A stretch of DNA of 64,000 nt. Origin: Nannobrachium achirus. Lineage: Eukaryota > Chordata > Actinopteri > Myctophiformes > Myctophidae. The translations under genes were made by a program, and so were the position numbers. The notes under the pieces are model-generated. The model made no database searches. It saw only the letters and a list, made by a program, of their open reading frames with translations, and was not told the origin of the DNA. Location: contig OY997647.1 in NCBI GenBank assembly GCA_963921795.1, positions 49,970,713-50,034,712 of the forward strand, in the 5' to 3' direction. Position 1 is the first letter of the stretch, and each line of letters starts with the position of its first letter. Positions 28,614 through 38,751 of this stretch are shown piece after piece.

Positions 28614-30165
28614 GGCAGTGGTTCTAAAAGTGAGGTAGACCTACAGGGACTTTGAGGGAGTTCCAGGGGGTCCACAGCAAAATTAGGAAAAGTTTAAACA
28701 ATTAAACCCTATTTTATTTATTTTGGCATGAAAGAATGTTTTGAAGACTTATTAGAAGTTTGCATAGGAAAAGGTACAGTTTCATGACGGTACAGTTCAC
28801 TGGTACAAGGTCTACTAAAAGGAGATCCATGAAAAGACTAAGCTTATTTCCACTGGAAACCATTGAAGTATCTCATATAACATTGAATGACAGACAAATA
28901 GAACACAGTACTATGCAGTAGATATGTAAAGAAAAACAAAATAGAAGACAGTAAGTCAAAACAAACAGTATATACAAAGAAGGGGCAGGGGAGGGTAGGG
29001 TTGGGCTAGATTCTTTTTTACCAGTTGCGAACGGCTGCTGCCTGTAAGTGGTTTTTCAGGGCAATTTTAAAGGATGCTAGTGATCCACACTCCTTTGTGG
29101 CCTTCGGTAAGGCTTTCCACATTTTGGTGGTATAGCAGAAAAAAGAGTTTGACCCTTTGTTGGTTTTGACTCTGGGTTGAAAGTGATCTGTGGCGCTGCC
29201 TCTGGTGTTGTAATTATGGACATCCTTAATGTTTATAAAGTATTTTGACAGGTACTTGGGTATCATAGTGGTGTAGTGTATCTTGTACACCAGGCCCATT
29301 GCAAGTTGCTGTACTCTGTCAACTACTCTGAGCCACCCCACTCTTAACTGGTGAGTAGCGGTGAGGTGAGTCTGATAGGGAAGTCTAAGCAGGACCCTAA
29401 TTAGTTTATTTTGGGCTGTTTGTAGTTTAGTTTTCAGGGCTTGTGGGGCGTCACAATACCATACGTGGACTCCGTAGTCAAAGAGGGGCTGGATTATTGC
29501 ACCAGCTATGGTCTTCAGTGTGTTGGAATTGACCATCGGGGCGATCCTCTGTAGGAAACGAGTTCGTTGGTTGATTTTATTTATTACTTTAGAAGTCATT
29601 TTTTCACTGGAAAGATTAGCTTCAAGGATACATCCTAAGTAAGAGATTTCGTTTTTTCGTGTTATGACCTTGTCACCCACTTTGATTGTGAAGTTATCAA
29701 CTTTTTTGAGGTTATGATTTGATCCAAAGAGGATGGACTCTGTTTTACCCAGGTGAATTGATAATTTGTTGTCGTTAAGCCATGTGCAGATCTTACTTAG
29801 TTCAGAGTTAAGTGTCTTCTCAACCTGCAAGTGGTCCTTGCCCGAGACTAGGAGAGCCGAGTCATCCGCGAACAGGAACAGGTTGCAGTCACAAGCAGAT
29901 GCCATGTCGTTCACGTATATTAGGAACAACAGAGGTCCCAGTATGCTACCTTGAGGAACACCACAGTTTACCGGGAGGGGGGGGGACAGGGTACCGTTAA
30001 TCTCCACCACCTGTTCCCTCCCCACCAGGTAAGACTGCATCCACCTCACTGCTGCGCTGTCAAGACCGATGGCTTTTAGTTTCTCAATCAGAATAGAATG
30101 ATTTACGGTGTCAAATGCCTTCTGGAGGTCCATCATGGTCCATCATGTTTGAGAAGCATTGGGAT
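28614..30165. repeat. CAGTGGTTCT-type element split by a LINE
   Basis: GGCAGTGGTTCTAAAAGTGAGG at the left and TGTTTGAGAAGCATTGG just past the LINE's 5' end at the right are the two ends of one hAT-like element. The LINE lies between them. Confidence 0.45.
28741..30140 (-). pseudogene. 5'-truncated LINE with open reverse transcriptase frame
   Basis: The - strand ORF 30136-29018 (372 codons, no stop) covers the second half of a non-LTR reverse transcriptase. Motif A is QKAFDTVNH (catalytic Asp9), then GVPQGSILGPLLF (59-71) and FADDS (89-93, the catalytic DD pair), followed by a thumb/C-terminal region ending near HLQAAAVRNW. The endonuclease and the first RT motifs are gone. The 3' UTR (28741-29017) matches the truncated copy at 3428-3793. 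The motifs fit the L2/CR1 group broadly. An intact frame suggests a fairly recent insertion, but the truncation makes it inactive. Confidence 0.88.
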
Positions 30166-30218
30166 AAGGGACGTACATGATAACCGTATTGTTAATGTCA
30201 TCTTCTTTGGCTCTATAG

Positions 30219-30372
30219 GAAGAAGAGTTTCGGCTGCACGGACGGAACCTTGAGGCACATGTTATTCAGCTGTACTCCCAAGAAGGCCCTGTTTGTCAAA
30301 CTCGATTGCTGCTGGCCCGCTTCCCCTCTCCTCCAGTCCAACCTCATCCATAGAACGCTACAACTCCCATTG
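30219..30372 (+). other. Candidate 5' UTR exon of the TRIM gene
   Basis: CTTTGGCTCTATAG before and GTGAGT after bound a 154-bp GC-richer block with no convincing coding frame. An acceptor-like CTATCCAG stands 2 bp before the TRIM start codon, so this exon could splice there. A first exon further upstream was not found, and transcript data would be needed. Confidence 0.35.
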
Positions 30373-30659
30373 GTGAGTCACTAATAGTCTAGCAAGGATT
30401 AAGCTCTGCTGACGCTGACATTGGATAGAAATATCCCAGTTGTTGTGGGGATATACATGTCGCCACACCGACAGTGACTTCTTATTGTCGGAGTGGCAAC
30501 ACTTCCATAGAGGTTAAGGTTCGGGTAAGAGATGGGGTTAGTGTCTGTTGGAATGGAGAGATGCTCACGGGAAAAGAAAGTACTCATGCCGACTGTCCCA
30601 TTTCACGAGTTAAACAAAAAGGCCAAAATGTATATAGGGCTGAAGAGGTTAATGTAAAC

Positions 30660-30791
30660 ATACAACATCAAGTAACTAAAGTTTTGAATAATTGTAGTGG
30701 TGTCAAAGTAAAATATTTGCCTCTGAGGTGTAGTAAAAGTACTGAAAATGAGTTTACTTGAGTAAATGTACTTGGTTACTTTACACCACTG
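30660..30791. repeat. Family D element, partial
   Basis: AAGTAACTAAAGTTTTGAATAA to TTGGTTACTTTACACCACTG matches the other copies. Confidence 0.55.
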
Positions 30792-30892
30792 CCCTGGTCA
30801 ACTACATTTACACATTTAACCATTTATACCTTATACGTAGTTGAACCAGATTCCAAAGGACTCTACTTTTTGTGCTACACTAAATATTGTTG

Positions 30893-30968
30893 CTAAAATT
30901 GACTGATCTACAAGCTCCCAAGTGTTGTAACGCTATGTGTTGTGAGCTTGTAGATTGGCTATTTTCAC
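30893..30968. repeat. Hairpin H copy upstream of the TRIM gene
   Basis: TGACTGATCTACAAGCTCCC pairs with GTGAGCTTGTAGATTGGCTA. It lies about 100 bp before the TRIM start codon, inside the putative intron. Confidence 0.75.
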
Positions 30969-31068
30969 TGAATGTTAGCCCTGGAATGGGGACACTAGGA
31001 GTCGGTGTATCTACAACTGAAATGGCTTAATTTAAGATTCAAATGCTTTGTCTTCTCTCTATCCAGAT

Positions 31069-32178
31069 ATGGCGACTTCCAGGTTTCTTCTGAGAGAGGA
31101 GCACATGCTCTGTGCGATCTGTCTGGATGTGGTCACAGAGCCGGTCTCTACACCATGTGGACACAACTTCTGCAAGGCGTGTATTCAACACTGCTGGAAC
31201 AGGAAGGCGTGTCCTTCATGTCCTTACAAGTGTCCTCTTTGTAATGCACCCTTCTTTCCAACCAGACCTCAAATGCAAGTCAATACTGTCTTGTCAGGGT
31301 TGGCTATAGGACTTAAGAAGTGGGCTGAAGTATCTGCTGCTGGTGTTCTTTGTGACGTCTGTTCTGCGTGGAAGGACAAGGCTGTTGTGTCTTGTCTAGA
31401 ATGCCTAACGTCTTTCTGTGAGATGCACCTGGAGCCTCACCTGAGAGTTGCAGGCCTCAGGGGCCACACTTTGAATGCTCCTGTATCAGGTCTTGACTTG
31501 GAGCATCTACATGGCCTTGGTCACAATCGCCTTGTCCTGTTCCTGTCTCTGATCGACAAGGACCAGATGCCTGATGCCACCTGTGTGAGAAGCTGTGCAG
31601 CTCTTCTGCAGAGGCTGAAGGCTTTTGCAGTGAATGTGACCCTTGACCCACACACCGCACACCGTAATCTCATTGTGTCCCCGGATGGGAAAGCTGTGAT
31701 GCTTGGAGCAACACCTCAGAACGTTCCTGATACTTCAAAGAGATTTAAGTATCATGCCGTGCTATCAAAGGAAGGGTTCGGGTTAGGGAAGTTTTACTTT
31801 GAAGTTCAGGTAAAGGGAAAGACTAGTTGGGCTGTAGGAGTTGCGAGATGGTCTGTTAACAGAAAGAAACCGGTCAGCATGTCTGTCAGGAATGGATGCT
31901 GGGTCATGGTGCTGGATGCCGGCCAATACCGAGCATATGGCTCGGTGTCTTCTGCATTCAATCTGTCAGTGAAAGAGAAACCACAGGCTGTGGGGGTCTA
32001 TGTAGACTGTCATGTGGGACAGGTCTCTTTCTATAATGTGGATGCCAACTCTCACATCTACACATTCTCTGGCCAGTGCTTTAATGATAGCCTGCATCCA
32101 TACCTGTGCACTCAGTCTGATCGCTCTCAGTCTGACCTCGAGCCTCTGACCATCACACGCATCAATGTCCGACGGTAG
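31069..32178 (+). CDS. TRIM-like protein: RING, B-box, PRY-SPRY, no coiled coil
   Basis: A 369-residue frame starting at the ATG just after a splice-acceptor-like CTCTCTATCCAG; ATG at 31069 is the first in this frame. RING: C15, C18, C30, H32, C35, C38, C55, C58 (CAICLDVVTEPVSTPCGHNF). B-box: C95, C98, C109, C112, C117, H120, H124, H133. PRY-SPRY: about 190 to the end, with VTLDPHTAHRNLIVSPDGK, KFYFEVQVKGKTSWAVGVAR and VGVYVDCHVGQVSFYNVDA. Such proteins are usually E3 ubiquitin ligases, and fish have large expanded families of them linked to antiviral defence. Only about 55 residues separate B-box and PRY, so the long coiled coil of normal TRIMs (over 100 residues) is missing. The whole CDS is one exon. 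A specific orthologue cannot be named. Confidence 0.9.
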   Translation: MATSRFLLREEHMLCAICLDVVTEPVSTPCGHNFCKACIQHCWNRKACPSCPYKCPLCNAPFFPTRPQMQVNTVLSGLAIGLKKWAEVSAAGVLCDVCSAWKDKAVVSCLECLTSFCEMHLEPHLRVAGLRGHTLNAPVSGLDLEHLHGLGHNRLVLFLSLIDKDQMPDATCVRSCAALLQRLKAFAVNVTLDPHTAHRNLIVSPDGKAVMLGATPQNVPDTSKRFKYHAVLSKEGFGLGKFYFEVQVKGKTSWAVGVARWSVNRKKPVSMSVRNGCWVMVLDAGQYRAYGSVSSAFNLSVKEKPQAVGVYVDCHVGQVSFYNVDANSHIYTFSGQCFNDSLHPYLCTQSDRSQSDLEPLTITRINVRR

Positions 32179-32337
32179 CTGCCGTGTCAAAGATTGTGTT
32201 ATGTATAGGTGTTGAAGTTATTTATTTACTCAAAATGTAAGACTTCAGTTTGGGCATATTGTGTTTATACTTTTAGAAAGGCTTACATTTTAGTGCTGTC
32301 TTAAGTTGTCTTGTGTTTTAATTGTATTTGTAAGTGT

Positions 32338-32343
32338 AATAAA
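32338..32343 (+). terminator. Poly(A) signal of the TRIM gene
   Basis: AATAAA 160 bp after the stop, followed by a TTGCTGG/GT-rich stretch. This gives a short 3' UTR. Confidence 0.7.
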
Positions 32344-32825
32344 GCTTTTAGAAACCTGCTTGCTGGAGATGCCTTATTTACCTACTGAATGGTCATTGTG
32401 ACACCTACCAGCAGAGGGCGTCAAATGTAATGTTTTATTTTGTTCACATCTTGTGTACCTGTAGCTACATAAGATTACAATGTAGTATGTGCACTACCAA
32501 CATGCACTATGGCAGTCAGTGTAGTAACTGCTACCTGTCTGCACCTGTAAACATTGTCAGCATCTCTGTACTGTGTATAGTACAGACATAAAATACACCT
32601 ATTGGCAGTCGATGTAGCAGCTGTAACATGTAGTGCCCCTATGGGATACTTGTAAAAGCGCATGTCAAACTATTTGGAATCAAATTTGCTCTCGTCTTTG
32701 AAGGGTGGCTGTGACACAGTAATCTTCTGATCCATAGCATTGCGGCAGCCCAACGTTGGGAATGACTGAGGAAGTAAAGACATTCACCGCTAATGAAATC
32801 ATTTGCCCTTAACACTGCAACATTT

Positions 32826-33046
32826 AGGGCTCTATTATGAACCAGGTCTTATGCCTTATGCCTTAACTTCTTTGCCTTTTTTTTACTATATAGACATTTT
32901 TTTTTATATATTTCAAATAGCTGATCTGCAAGCTCACAACGTGCAGATGTAGATCAGCATTTGAAGTATTTAAAAATGTTTTTCAAAATAGTAAAAAAAA
33001 AAGGCAAAGAAGTTAAGGCATAAGACCTGGATCATAATAGAGCCCT
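32826..33046. mobile_element. Family E MITE, copy 1, with hairpin H at its centre
   Basis: AGGGCTCTATTATGAACCAGG at the left mirrors the right end ATCATAATAGAGCCCT, and the arms continue through GCCTTAACTTCTTTGCC. The centre holds TAGCTGATCTGCAAGCTCAC and GTAGATCAGC. Confidence 0.8.
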
Positions 33047-33153
33047 GACAGTCTGCTAGTTTAGCTCTATAGTCACGACTGGAAACATTTCTTGCTATTT
33101 AGAAGTGCCAGCTCGGTGAAGTGGCTTTTTGGTTGTGTCCATCCTGAGACTGG

Positions 33154-33377
33154 GGGCCCTATTATGATCCAGGTCTTATGCTTTATGCCTTAACTTCTTT
33201 ACCTTTTTTTCACTATTTTGAAAAACATTTTTAAATACTTCAAATGCTGATCTACATCTGCACATTGTGAGCTTGCAGATCAGCTATTTCAAATATTTAA
33301 AAAACAAAAACAAAATAGTAAAAAAAGGCAAAGAAGTTAAGGCATAAGGCATAAGACCTGGATCATAATAGAGCCCT
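33154..33377. mobile_element. Family E MITE, copy 2, reversed
   Basis: The ends match copy 1 (CCCTATTATGATCCAGGTC and GGATCATAATAGAGCCCT). The central hairpin is in the opposite orientation (GTGAGCTTGCAGATCAGCTA), so the two copies face each other 107 bp apart. Confidence 0.8.
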
Positions 33378-33671
33378 GGGACTCATACCAAGTCTATACA
33401 AATGGTACCTAATGCTTCCCTGATTGGCACTTGGCATCAAGGGTTGGATGGCCCATAGATCTAAAAAGCTTGATACCTCTTCTACCGCTGCAGTTCATTG
33501 GAACTCCGTCTATCAAAGGATAGGTGGAAGTGCGACAGGCATGCTGCCACTCAGTGACTACTGCCCAATCAATGTGTCTTCCGGGACTTAAAGGACCATT
33601 TCACCTCTGGGACAACCAGATCTTATTTTATTGTTTGGGACACAATTTTTTTTTTGTGTTCAATCTGTTTT

Positions 33672-33727
33672 TAGATATTTTAGTATTTCAGCATGCTACA
33701 AAGCAGCATGCTGAAATACTAAAATAT
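33672..33727. repeat. Perfect 23-bp inverted repeat
   Basis: ATATTTTAGTATTTCAGCATGCT is mirrored exactly by AGCATGCTGAAATACTAAAATAT (at most 20 bases of each are needed to see it) around a 10-base ACAAAGC-type loop. CTGAGGAAGGCCACAGGCCG, known from dispersed fish repeats, follows. Confidence 0.85.
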
Positions 33728-33819
33728 GACAGACGCTGAGGAAGGCCACAGGCCGAAACCGGTCCGTCTACACGGTGAGACTGTTGTTGTGCTTAAATTA
33801 ATACATAAAAGAAACTACT

Positions 33820-33995
33820 TCAGAGAGTGCGGGTATACCCTTTTTTCCTAAATTTACTATAATCACATTTTTGTTTTAGGAATGTGACAAATACAAAAAA
33901 ATATATTATTGAACTCAAGTCTATGGCATGAGTAATCAATAGAAAAAAAGCTAATTTTAAGGGATAATTTATGTTGGGTAATGTGCCCTCTTGAG
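33820..33995. repeat. Fragment related to the 48.9-kb palindromic MITE
   Basis: GGAATGTGACAAATAC, ATTATTGAACTC, CTATGGCATGAGTAATCAAT and AGAAAAAAAG match the right arm at about 49075-49145. Confidence 0.6.
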
Positions 33996-34417
33996 CATCA
34001 TAGAGGGTACAGCTTGTGTATAGAAGGAAAAAAAACATCCAGATGAAGCCTATTCTAGTCCCCGTAGCATTTGGTGACAATAGATCAGTAGTAGCATTTG
34101 AGCTTGTTGATTGTCTATTTTCACTATAGAACAGATTTGGCATAGTGGGGAAAAAGGCATGGACCTAGTACAGAGCCCTGGTGGACCACCAGTCAACAGT
34201 CAATATAGAGTTTAAGTGGTTATTAATGTGACATTAGACCAGGGGTTTTCAAAGTGGGTGACGGGGCACCCTGGGGTGCCGTGACGGCCGTCCAGGGGTG
34301 TCTCGGAATAATTTGATGATATTTGGAATTCAGCAATATCAGACCTGGAGGAGACCTGATTTGCATGGACTTGATGAGTTGTTTTTTTTCATCTACGGCC
34401 AACTCTTCACCAAAATT

Positions 34418-34484
34418 AGCAGATCTACAAGCTCACAACGCATCACGTTGTGACGTGTTGTGAGCATGTAGATCAGCTATTTTT
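34418..34484. repeat. Hairpin H copy
   Basis: ATTAGCAGATCTACAAGCTC and GAGCATGTAGATCAGCTATT flank a second small palindrome (CACAACGCATCACGTTGTG). It is one of the longest and best preserved copies. Confidence 0.85.
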
Positions 34485-34555
34485 GGTTTTGGTTTCAAAT
34501 GGTTAAATGTCAAGTATAAAGTTATTTTCAGTCAGTTCTGATGGAAACGGATATG

Positions 34556-35052
34556 TCCCAAAATCAAGACAAAACACCTGGAAAAAAGTGAGTCCCATCA
34601 TGGCGAAACACCCGGAGAAAAGTAAATCCCAAAATCCCCCCAAAAAGTGAGTCCCAAAATCAAGGCGAAACACCTGGAAAAAAGTGAGTCCCACCAAGGC
34701 GAAACACCCGGAGAAAAGTGAGTCCCAAAATCAAGGCGAAACACCCGGAGAAAAGTGAGTCCCAAAATCAAGGCGAAACACCCGGAGAAAAGTGAGTCCC
34801 AAAATCAAGGCGAAACACCCGGAGAAAAGTGAGTCCCAAATCCCCAAAAAAGTCCCAAAATCAAGGCGAAACACCTAGAAAAAAGTGAGTCCCATCAAGG
34901 CGAAACACCTGGAGAAAAGTGAGTCCTAAAATCCCCCAAAATCCCCACAAAAGTGAGTCCCAAAATCAAGGCGAAACACCTGGAAAAAAGTGAGTCCCAT
35001 CAAGGCGAAACACCCGGAGAAAAGTGAGTCCCAAAAATCCCCCAAAAAGTGG
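34556..35052. repeat. Minisatellite, about 37-bp unit
   Basis: About 13 copies of GTGAGTCCCAAAATCAAGGC plus GAAACACCCGGAGAAAA, with shortened units (about 33 bp) and inserted CCCCCAAAAA blocks. It lies between the TRIM gene and the gpr160-like gene. No protein-coding role is apparent. Confidence 0.95.
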
Positions 35053-35588
35053 ACAGAGAGGAGAATGCTAAATAAAAGTCTGGGTATTGGAGGCTATTGT
35101 AGAAAAGACATAACAAAGTCTTTGTGCAACATTGAATTATGGCTTTTGGATTGAAATTAAAGTGTTAAGATGGCTGTACCCTATAACTCATGAAAACAAG
35201 TGATATTGTCTTCTCTATGTTATGCCAAAAATAGCAATTAACCATGATGCCTGGGATTTGATCATGGAATCTCTTATTAGACATCTACACTATAATAATT
35301 CTGTTTGTTTGTTTAATGCAATGGTATCTTACTATTCAAGAGTTATTTTGTATGATTGTCTTCAGTTATAGCCGGGGACCAAGTCACCAAAATGGGAGGG
35401 GACCTGTGATTTTCTGCTGTACTTTTTATTTCTGTTTTATCTATTAGTTTGGTCATTAAGGTCCACAGAATGAGAGGCCTGCTCTGCTGGAAACATCGCG
35501 AACAAAAGTTATGGCCATTTGTATATTCACAGTCCCATTGACTTCACTAGAAATATTTAAAAAAAGAGGTCTGTTCTTCATGATTCTG
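35053..35588. other. Intergenic DNA
   Basis: No gene, RNA gene or clear repeat recognised between the minisatellite and the palindrome at 35.6 kb. Confidence 0.5.
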
Positions 35589-35589
35589 A

Positions 35590-35760
35590 ATCTATTGCAA
35601 GCGTTTGTTTTGCATGAAAAACATTCCTTGGGCTAGATTTCGGCCCCGCAAAACTGTGGAAAGTGATGAATCATCACTTTTTTTTTCACTTTTCACAGTT
35701 TTGGGCTGCCGAAAGTTAACCCAAGGAATGTTTTTCATGCAAAATAAATGCTTGCAATGG
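35590..35760. repeat. Large palindrome (about 70-bp arms)
   Basis: TTGCAAGCGTTTGTTTTGC, CATGAAAAACATTCCTTGGG and GCAAAACTGTGGAAAGTGA at the left are mirrored by TCACTTTTCACAGTTTTG, CCCAAGGAATGTTTTTCATG and GCAAAATAAATGCTTGCAA at the right. It is probably a MITE. The same arms did not turn up elsewhere in the window. Confidence 0.8.
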
Positions 35761-35883
35761 ACCCTCCACTACACATATTATTCTCATTAAGAGGATGTTG
35801 ATTAAATGATAAGTGACATTGAGCAACACAGGCTCTGTCTATAAGACCAGCTATAGAAATAGCAGAGACCGTTTACAGTAAAG

Positions 35884-36010
35884 ACATTACAATTCAATTA
35901 AATTCAAAGGAGCTTTATTGGCATGAGAAAACAAACGTTTCCATTCATTGCCAAATGACAAGTGTCAAAATATAATAAAAACAGATTAAGATATTTGGTA
36001 AAGTATGTAC
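35884..36010 (-). repeat. LINE-type 3' end (GGAGCTTTATTGGCAT family)
   Basis: TTCAAAGGAGCTTTATTGGC with an AATTC-type tail. A second copy starts at 43981. On the - strand each would end in an ATTGAATTG-type simple repeat, like many fish LINE tails. Confidence 0.55.
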
Positions 36011-36530
36011 AGTTGGAGGGGGTACTGCATTGTGTTAAACAGAGCTATGTCACATTGTATCATTACATGTTGTATATACAGGGTATAAAGCTTTTTGAAA
36101 CAAATAGCAGCAATCTTTTTGCAGTCACTTTGGGAGAATTAGCAGCCTTACAATGGGTGCTGGATATAAATAATAGAAAATGCCACATTGACGAAAGAAA
36201 ATCAGTCATAGTTTTAGTCATCATATCTTGATCACATCACTATAGAGATACTGTGCACTGATTTGTGTGATTTTTGAATAAAATCTGAAGGAGTAATATC
36301 AAAGAATGTGTTTTACATAAGTCGGCCTCCTGGTGGTCTCCTGGTGACGCTACTCCCTAGGTTCTGCAGTGGACTGAAGACTTAAAGATTCAACAGTTAA
36401 GGTCTAATATTGCTACAAAACCTGTATAGGCTTATCCAGTTTGGGACATAAATAAGAAGTTAAAGGATAGAATTAAGTCTGATAATGATGTAGGGGCCTA
36501 CCACTGTGCATGTTCACATGTATACTTTCC

Positions 36531-36536
36531 TTTATT
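36531..36536 (-). terminator. Candidate poly(A) signal of the gpr160-like gene
   Basis: TTTATT on the + strand (AATAAA on the -) 88 bp after the stop. Confidence 0.5.
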
Positions 36537-36623
36537 TAACATATTGGACAGAATAGCCAATTTTACATCGAGGTGCCCAGATGTCCCTACTAGTGCCCTC
36601 CTGACCTGTATGCGCTCAGAGCC

Positions 36624-37332
36624 TCAGACAGTCGTAGGCAGTGTGAGCTGATGGGTTCCTTTGCTGAGCCGCCAGTATCGACGGCACAAACACACGTCAT
36701 CCGGCAGCTTATTGTGCTGTGCCGCCTCGTCGTTACTCTTCAACCAGAACGCCACGCCCGTCAGCACGCTGTTGACGCACTCCAGCCACAGGAGGTTGAC
36801 CATGACGTAGGAAGGTATTCCGAAGCCACACATCACGTCACACATCACACATATCACCAGGTAAGGCATCCACACCGAAGCAAAGCCCAGTGTCAAACTG
36901 ACCCACAGAGACGGACAACGATGCACGACGACTTGAGGTTCTTCTTCCGTCAGGACACTATCCTCGCCGCTCTCGGTTTCTTTCGTCATCGCCACCACGG
37001 ATGATGATCCGAACCATAAATCGCTCCCCGGGTTCTGCTGGCGAGGTTCGGTCGTTCTCTGTCGGTTCCACTTTTCGGCCTCTTGGAACCAGCCGTACAG
37101 CCTGTCGTGGTGTGGTAGCAGAGTCAGAAGGACGTAGAGGAAAAGGCCGAAGGTGACGTAGCTGGCCGCTCTGGCCTCGTGGACTTCACACACCAGCACC
37201 GTGGCTCCTCCCCTGTCCACCACTTCCATCACACCTGTCGCTGTCGTGTTGATGTTGTAGGCGACGACGGCCAACGTCCACATCAGGAAGACCATGACTA
37301 CGTTACAGATCGGTCTGTAGAGGGGGCTCCAC
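36624..37332 (-). CDS. gpr160: gpr160-like exon 2
   Basis: Acceptor CATTCATTCAG on the - strand, TGA stop. It encodes the fourth to seventh membrane segments and a Ser/Glu-rich third intracellular loop (about residues 215-250). Confidence 0.85.
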
Positions 37333-37997
37333 CTGAATGAATGGATGGATCAAATCAAATGTACAGTATTTGTATAGCACATTTAAAAACAACTCACATT
37401 ATTAACACTGAGAGTGTACAAATAATGGAACCCCGGTCCATTTGGTTCCATTTGTACACTCTCAGAATGACAGACCTGTTGTGGTCATTCAGGGCTATAT
37501 CTTTATGTGTTTCTGGTAATATCATTGTCTGCTCATTTTTATTGTCCCTGGCAAAAATGAAAATTTCTCAAAAGACTTCTACATGGCGATGACCCCTGCT
37601 CTCACCTGCTCGTGAGCATGTCATCCCCTGACGGTGCCCTGAGGTCCAGCAGCAGTCCCAGGCCTACGGTAGGAAGCGGCAGCGCCGCGTACACGGCGGA
37701 GGCGTGTCCCAGCACGAAGCACACGGACACGGGAGACCTGCCGGGCCCCAGGAACCAGGTGGTCGCCACGGAGACCGCCAGGAGGGCGTCGGCCACCATG
37801 AAGGACAGCGCGCACGTGCTCAGGAAGGAGGAGCTATGCCGTTGATGGTGGCGTAGCTGGCTGGCGTGCCCGACGACTAGGCCCAAGCACAGCTTGCACA
37901 GCAAGAGGCACAGCAGGAGGAGCAGGTACAGCTGTCCGGGGTTGTGTGAGTCATGGGGACCGTCCTTCTGATCCCAGTACTCTAGGATTGTGAGCAT
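36624..37997 (-). CDS. gpr160: GPR160-like orphan receptor (2 coding exons)
   Basis: Exons 37997-37606 and 37332-36624 join at an Arg codon to give 366 residues; the human protein is about 338. Hydrophobic segments lie near 22-43, 58-82, 92-117, 142-158, 185-205, 270-295 and 300-325. The last two match GPR160 best: WMPYLVICVM, then IPSYVMVNLLWLECVNSVL against human IPAYIEMNIPWLYFVNSFL. Cysteines for an extracellular disulfide are present (VCFVLGH in the third segment, LVCEVHE in the second loop). NTT at 159-161 could be glycosylated. GPR160 is an atypical class A receptor without clear DRY or NPxxY motifs, acting at the plasma membrane. The start is the first ATG after an upstream GTG-only stretch; an upstream exon is possible. 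Confidence 0.85.
37410..37465. repeat. Family F palindrome in the gpr160-like intron
   Basis: GAGAGTGTACAAATAATGGAAC pairs with GGTTCCATTTGTACACTCTC. It is followed by AGAATGACAGACC, similar to AGAGTTACAGACC at 41975. Confidence 0.8.
37606..37997 (-). CDS. gpr160: gpr160-like exon 1
   Basis: ATG at 37997-37995, donor GTGAGA. It covers the N-terminus and the first three membrane segments. It is much more GC-rich than the intron. Confidence 0.8.
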
Positions 37998-38402
37998 CTT
38001 GTCCAAAAAAGGGGCTCCCTCTTTCACCCAGGTGGGCGTGGTTATATCCCTAACCTTACCCTAACTAACCCTTACCTCACAAACACTATGCCTAACCCTA
38101 ACCTCAACTGTGAATTATTATCACAGTTCCCTGCAGCCTGCAGGGTGCTTCAGAGAAAGCTGTTGAAGACAAGAATAAAAATGGTTAGACCATTAGTTCT
38201 CAAACATTTCTGTCTCAGGTCACCCCTGTAAATACCTTATTCATCCACGGCACCTCTGAATTACAGTGTTACTTTGCAGTACTTCACATTTATGTCAAAT
38301 ATGTAAATCTTTCCCCCTATACAGTACCGGTATGTCACAAGGAAAACGAGAGAGAATACCTGTTTCCATTAGGACGGATCGTGAATAACTTTTATACTCT
38401 GC

Positions 38403-38600
38403 GTTTAACCACTTAAACCGCAGCATCCTAATTCTGGGTGGGACATTCACCAAATCTACAACTAAGCTCACAACGCGTCACAAACGTGACACATTTTGAG
38501 CTTGTAGATCTGCTATTTTTGGTGAAGAGACTTGGTGTACTGTTGGCTGAAAAAGATCACACCAAGTACAGTGAAACTCAGGTCCGTATAACTGGTTAAA
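38403..38600. mobile_element. Family B MITE with hairpin H
   Basis: TTTAACCACTTAAACCGCAGC at the left and AACTGGTTAAACTGAAG at the right. The hairpin at 38452-38523 is well formed (CTAAGCTCACAACGCGTCAC against TTTTGAGCTTGTAGATCTGC). Confidence 0.65.
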
Positions 38601-38751
38601 CTGAAGTGACATTAAAGGAGAATTCCGGCCTAGAAGGCTATCTTACCTTCTCTCCCCAAAAGACTGGTCCCAGTGGTTTTTTTTGTACAATTACCCGCCA
38701 TGGCTCCAAACAGGAGCGATTGGATATATATAATTATTTTCTTTTTTTCAT

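Noticed and set aside
33820..34143. 107-codon - strand frame
   Set aside because: It overlaps a MITE fragment and has no domain or splice context.
36651..37004. 117-codon + strand frame
   Set aside because: It is the shadow of gpr160-like exon 2 on the opposite strand.
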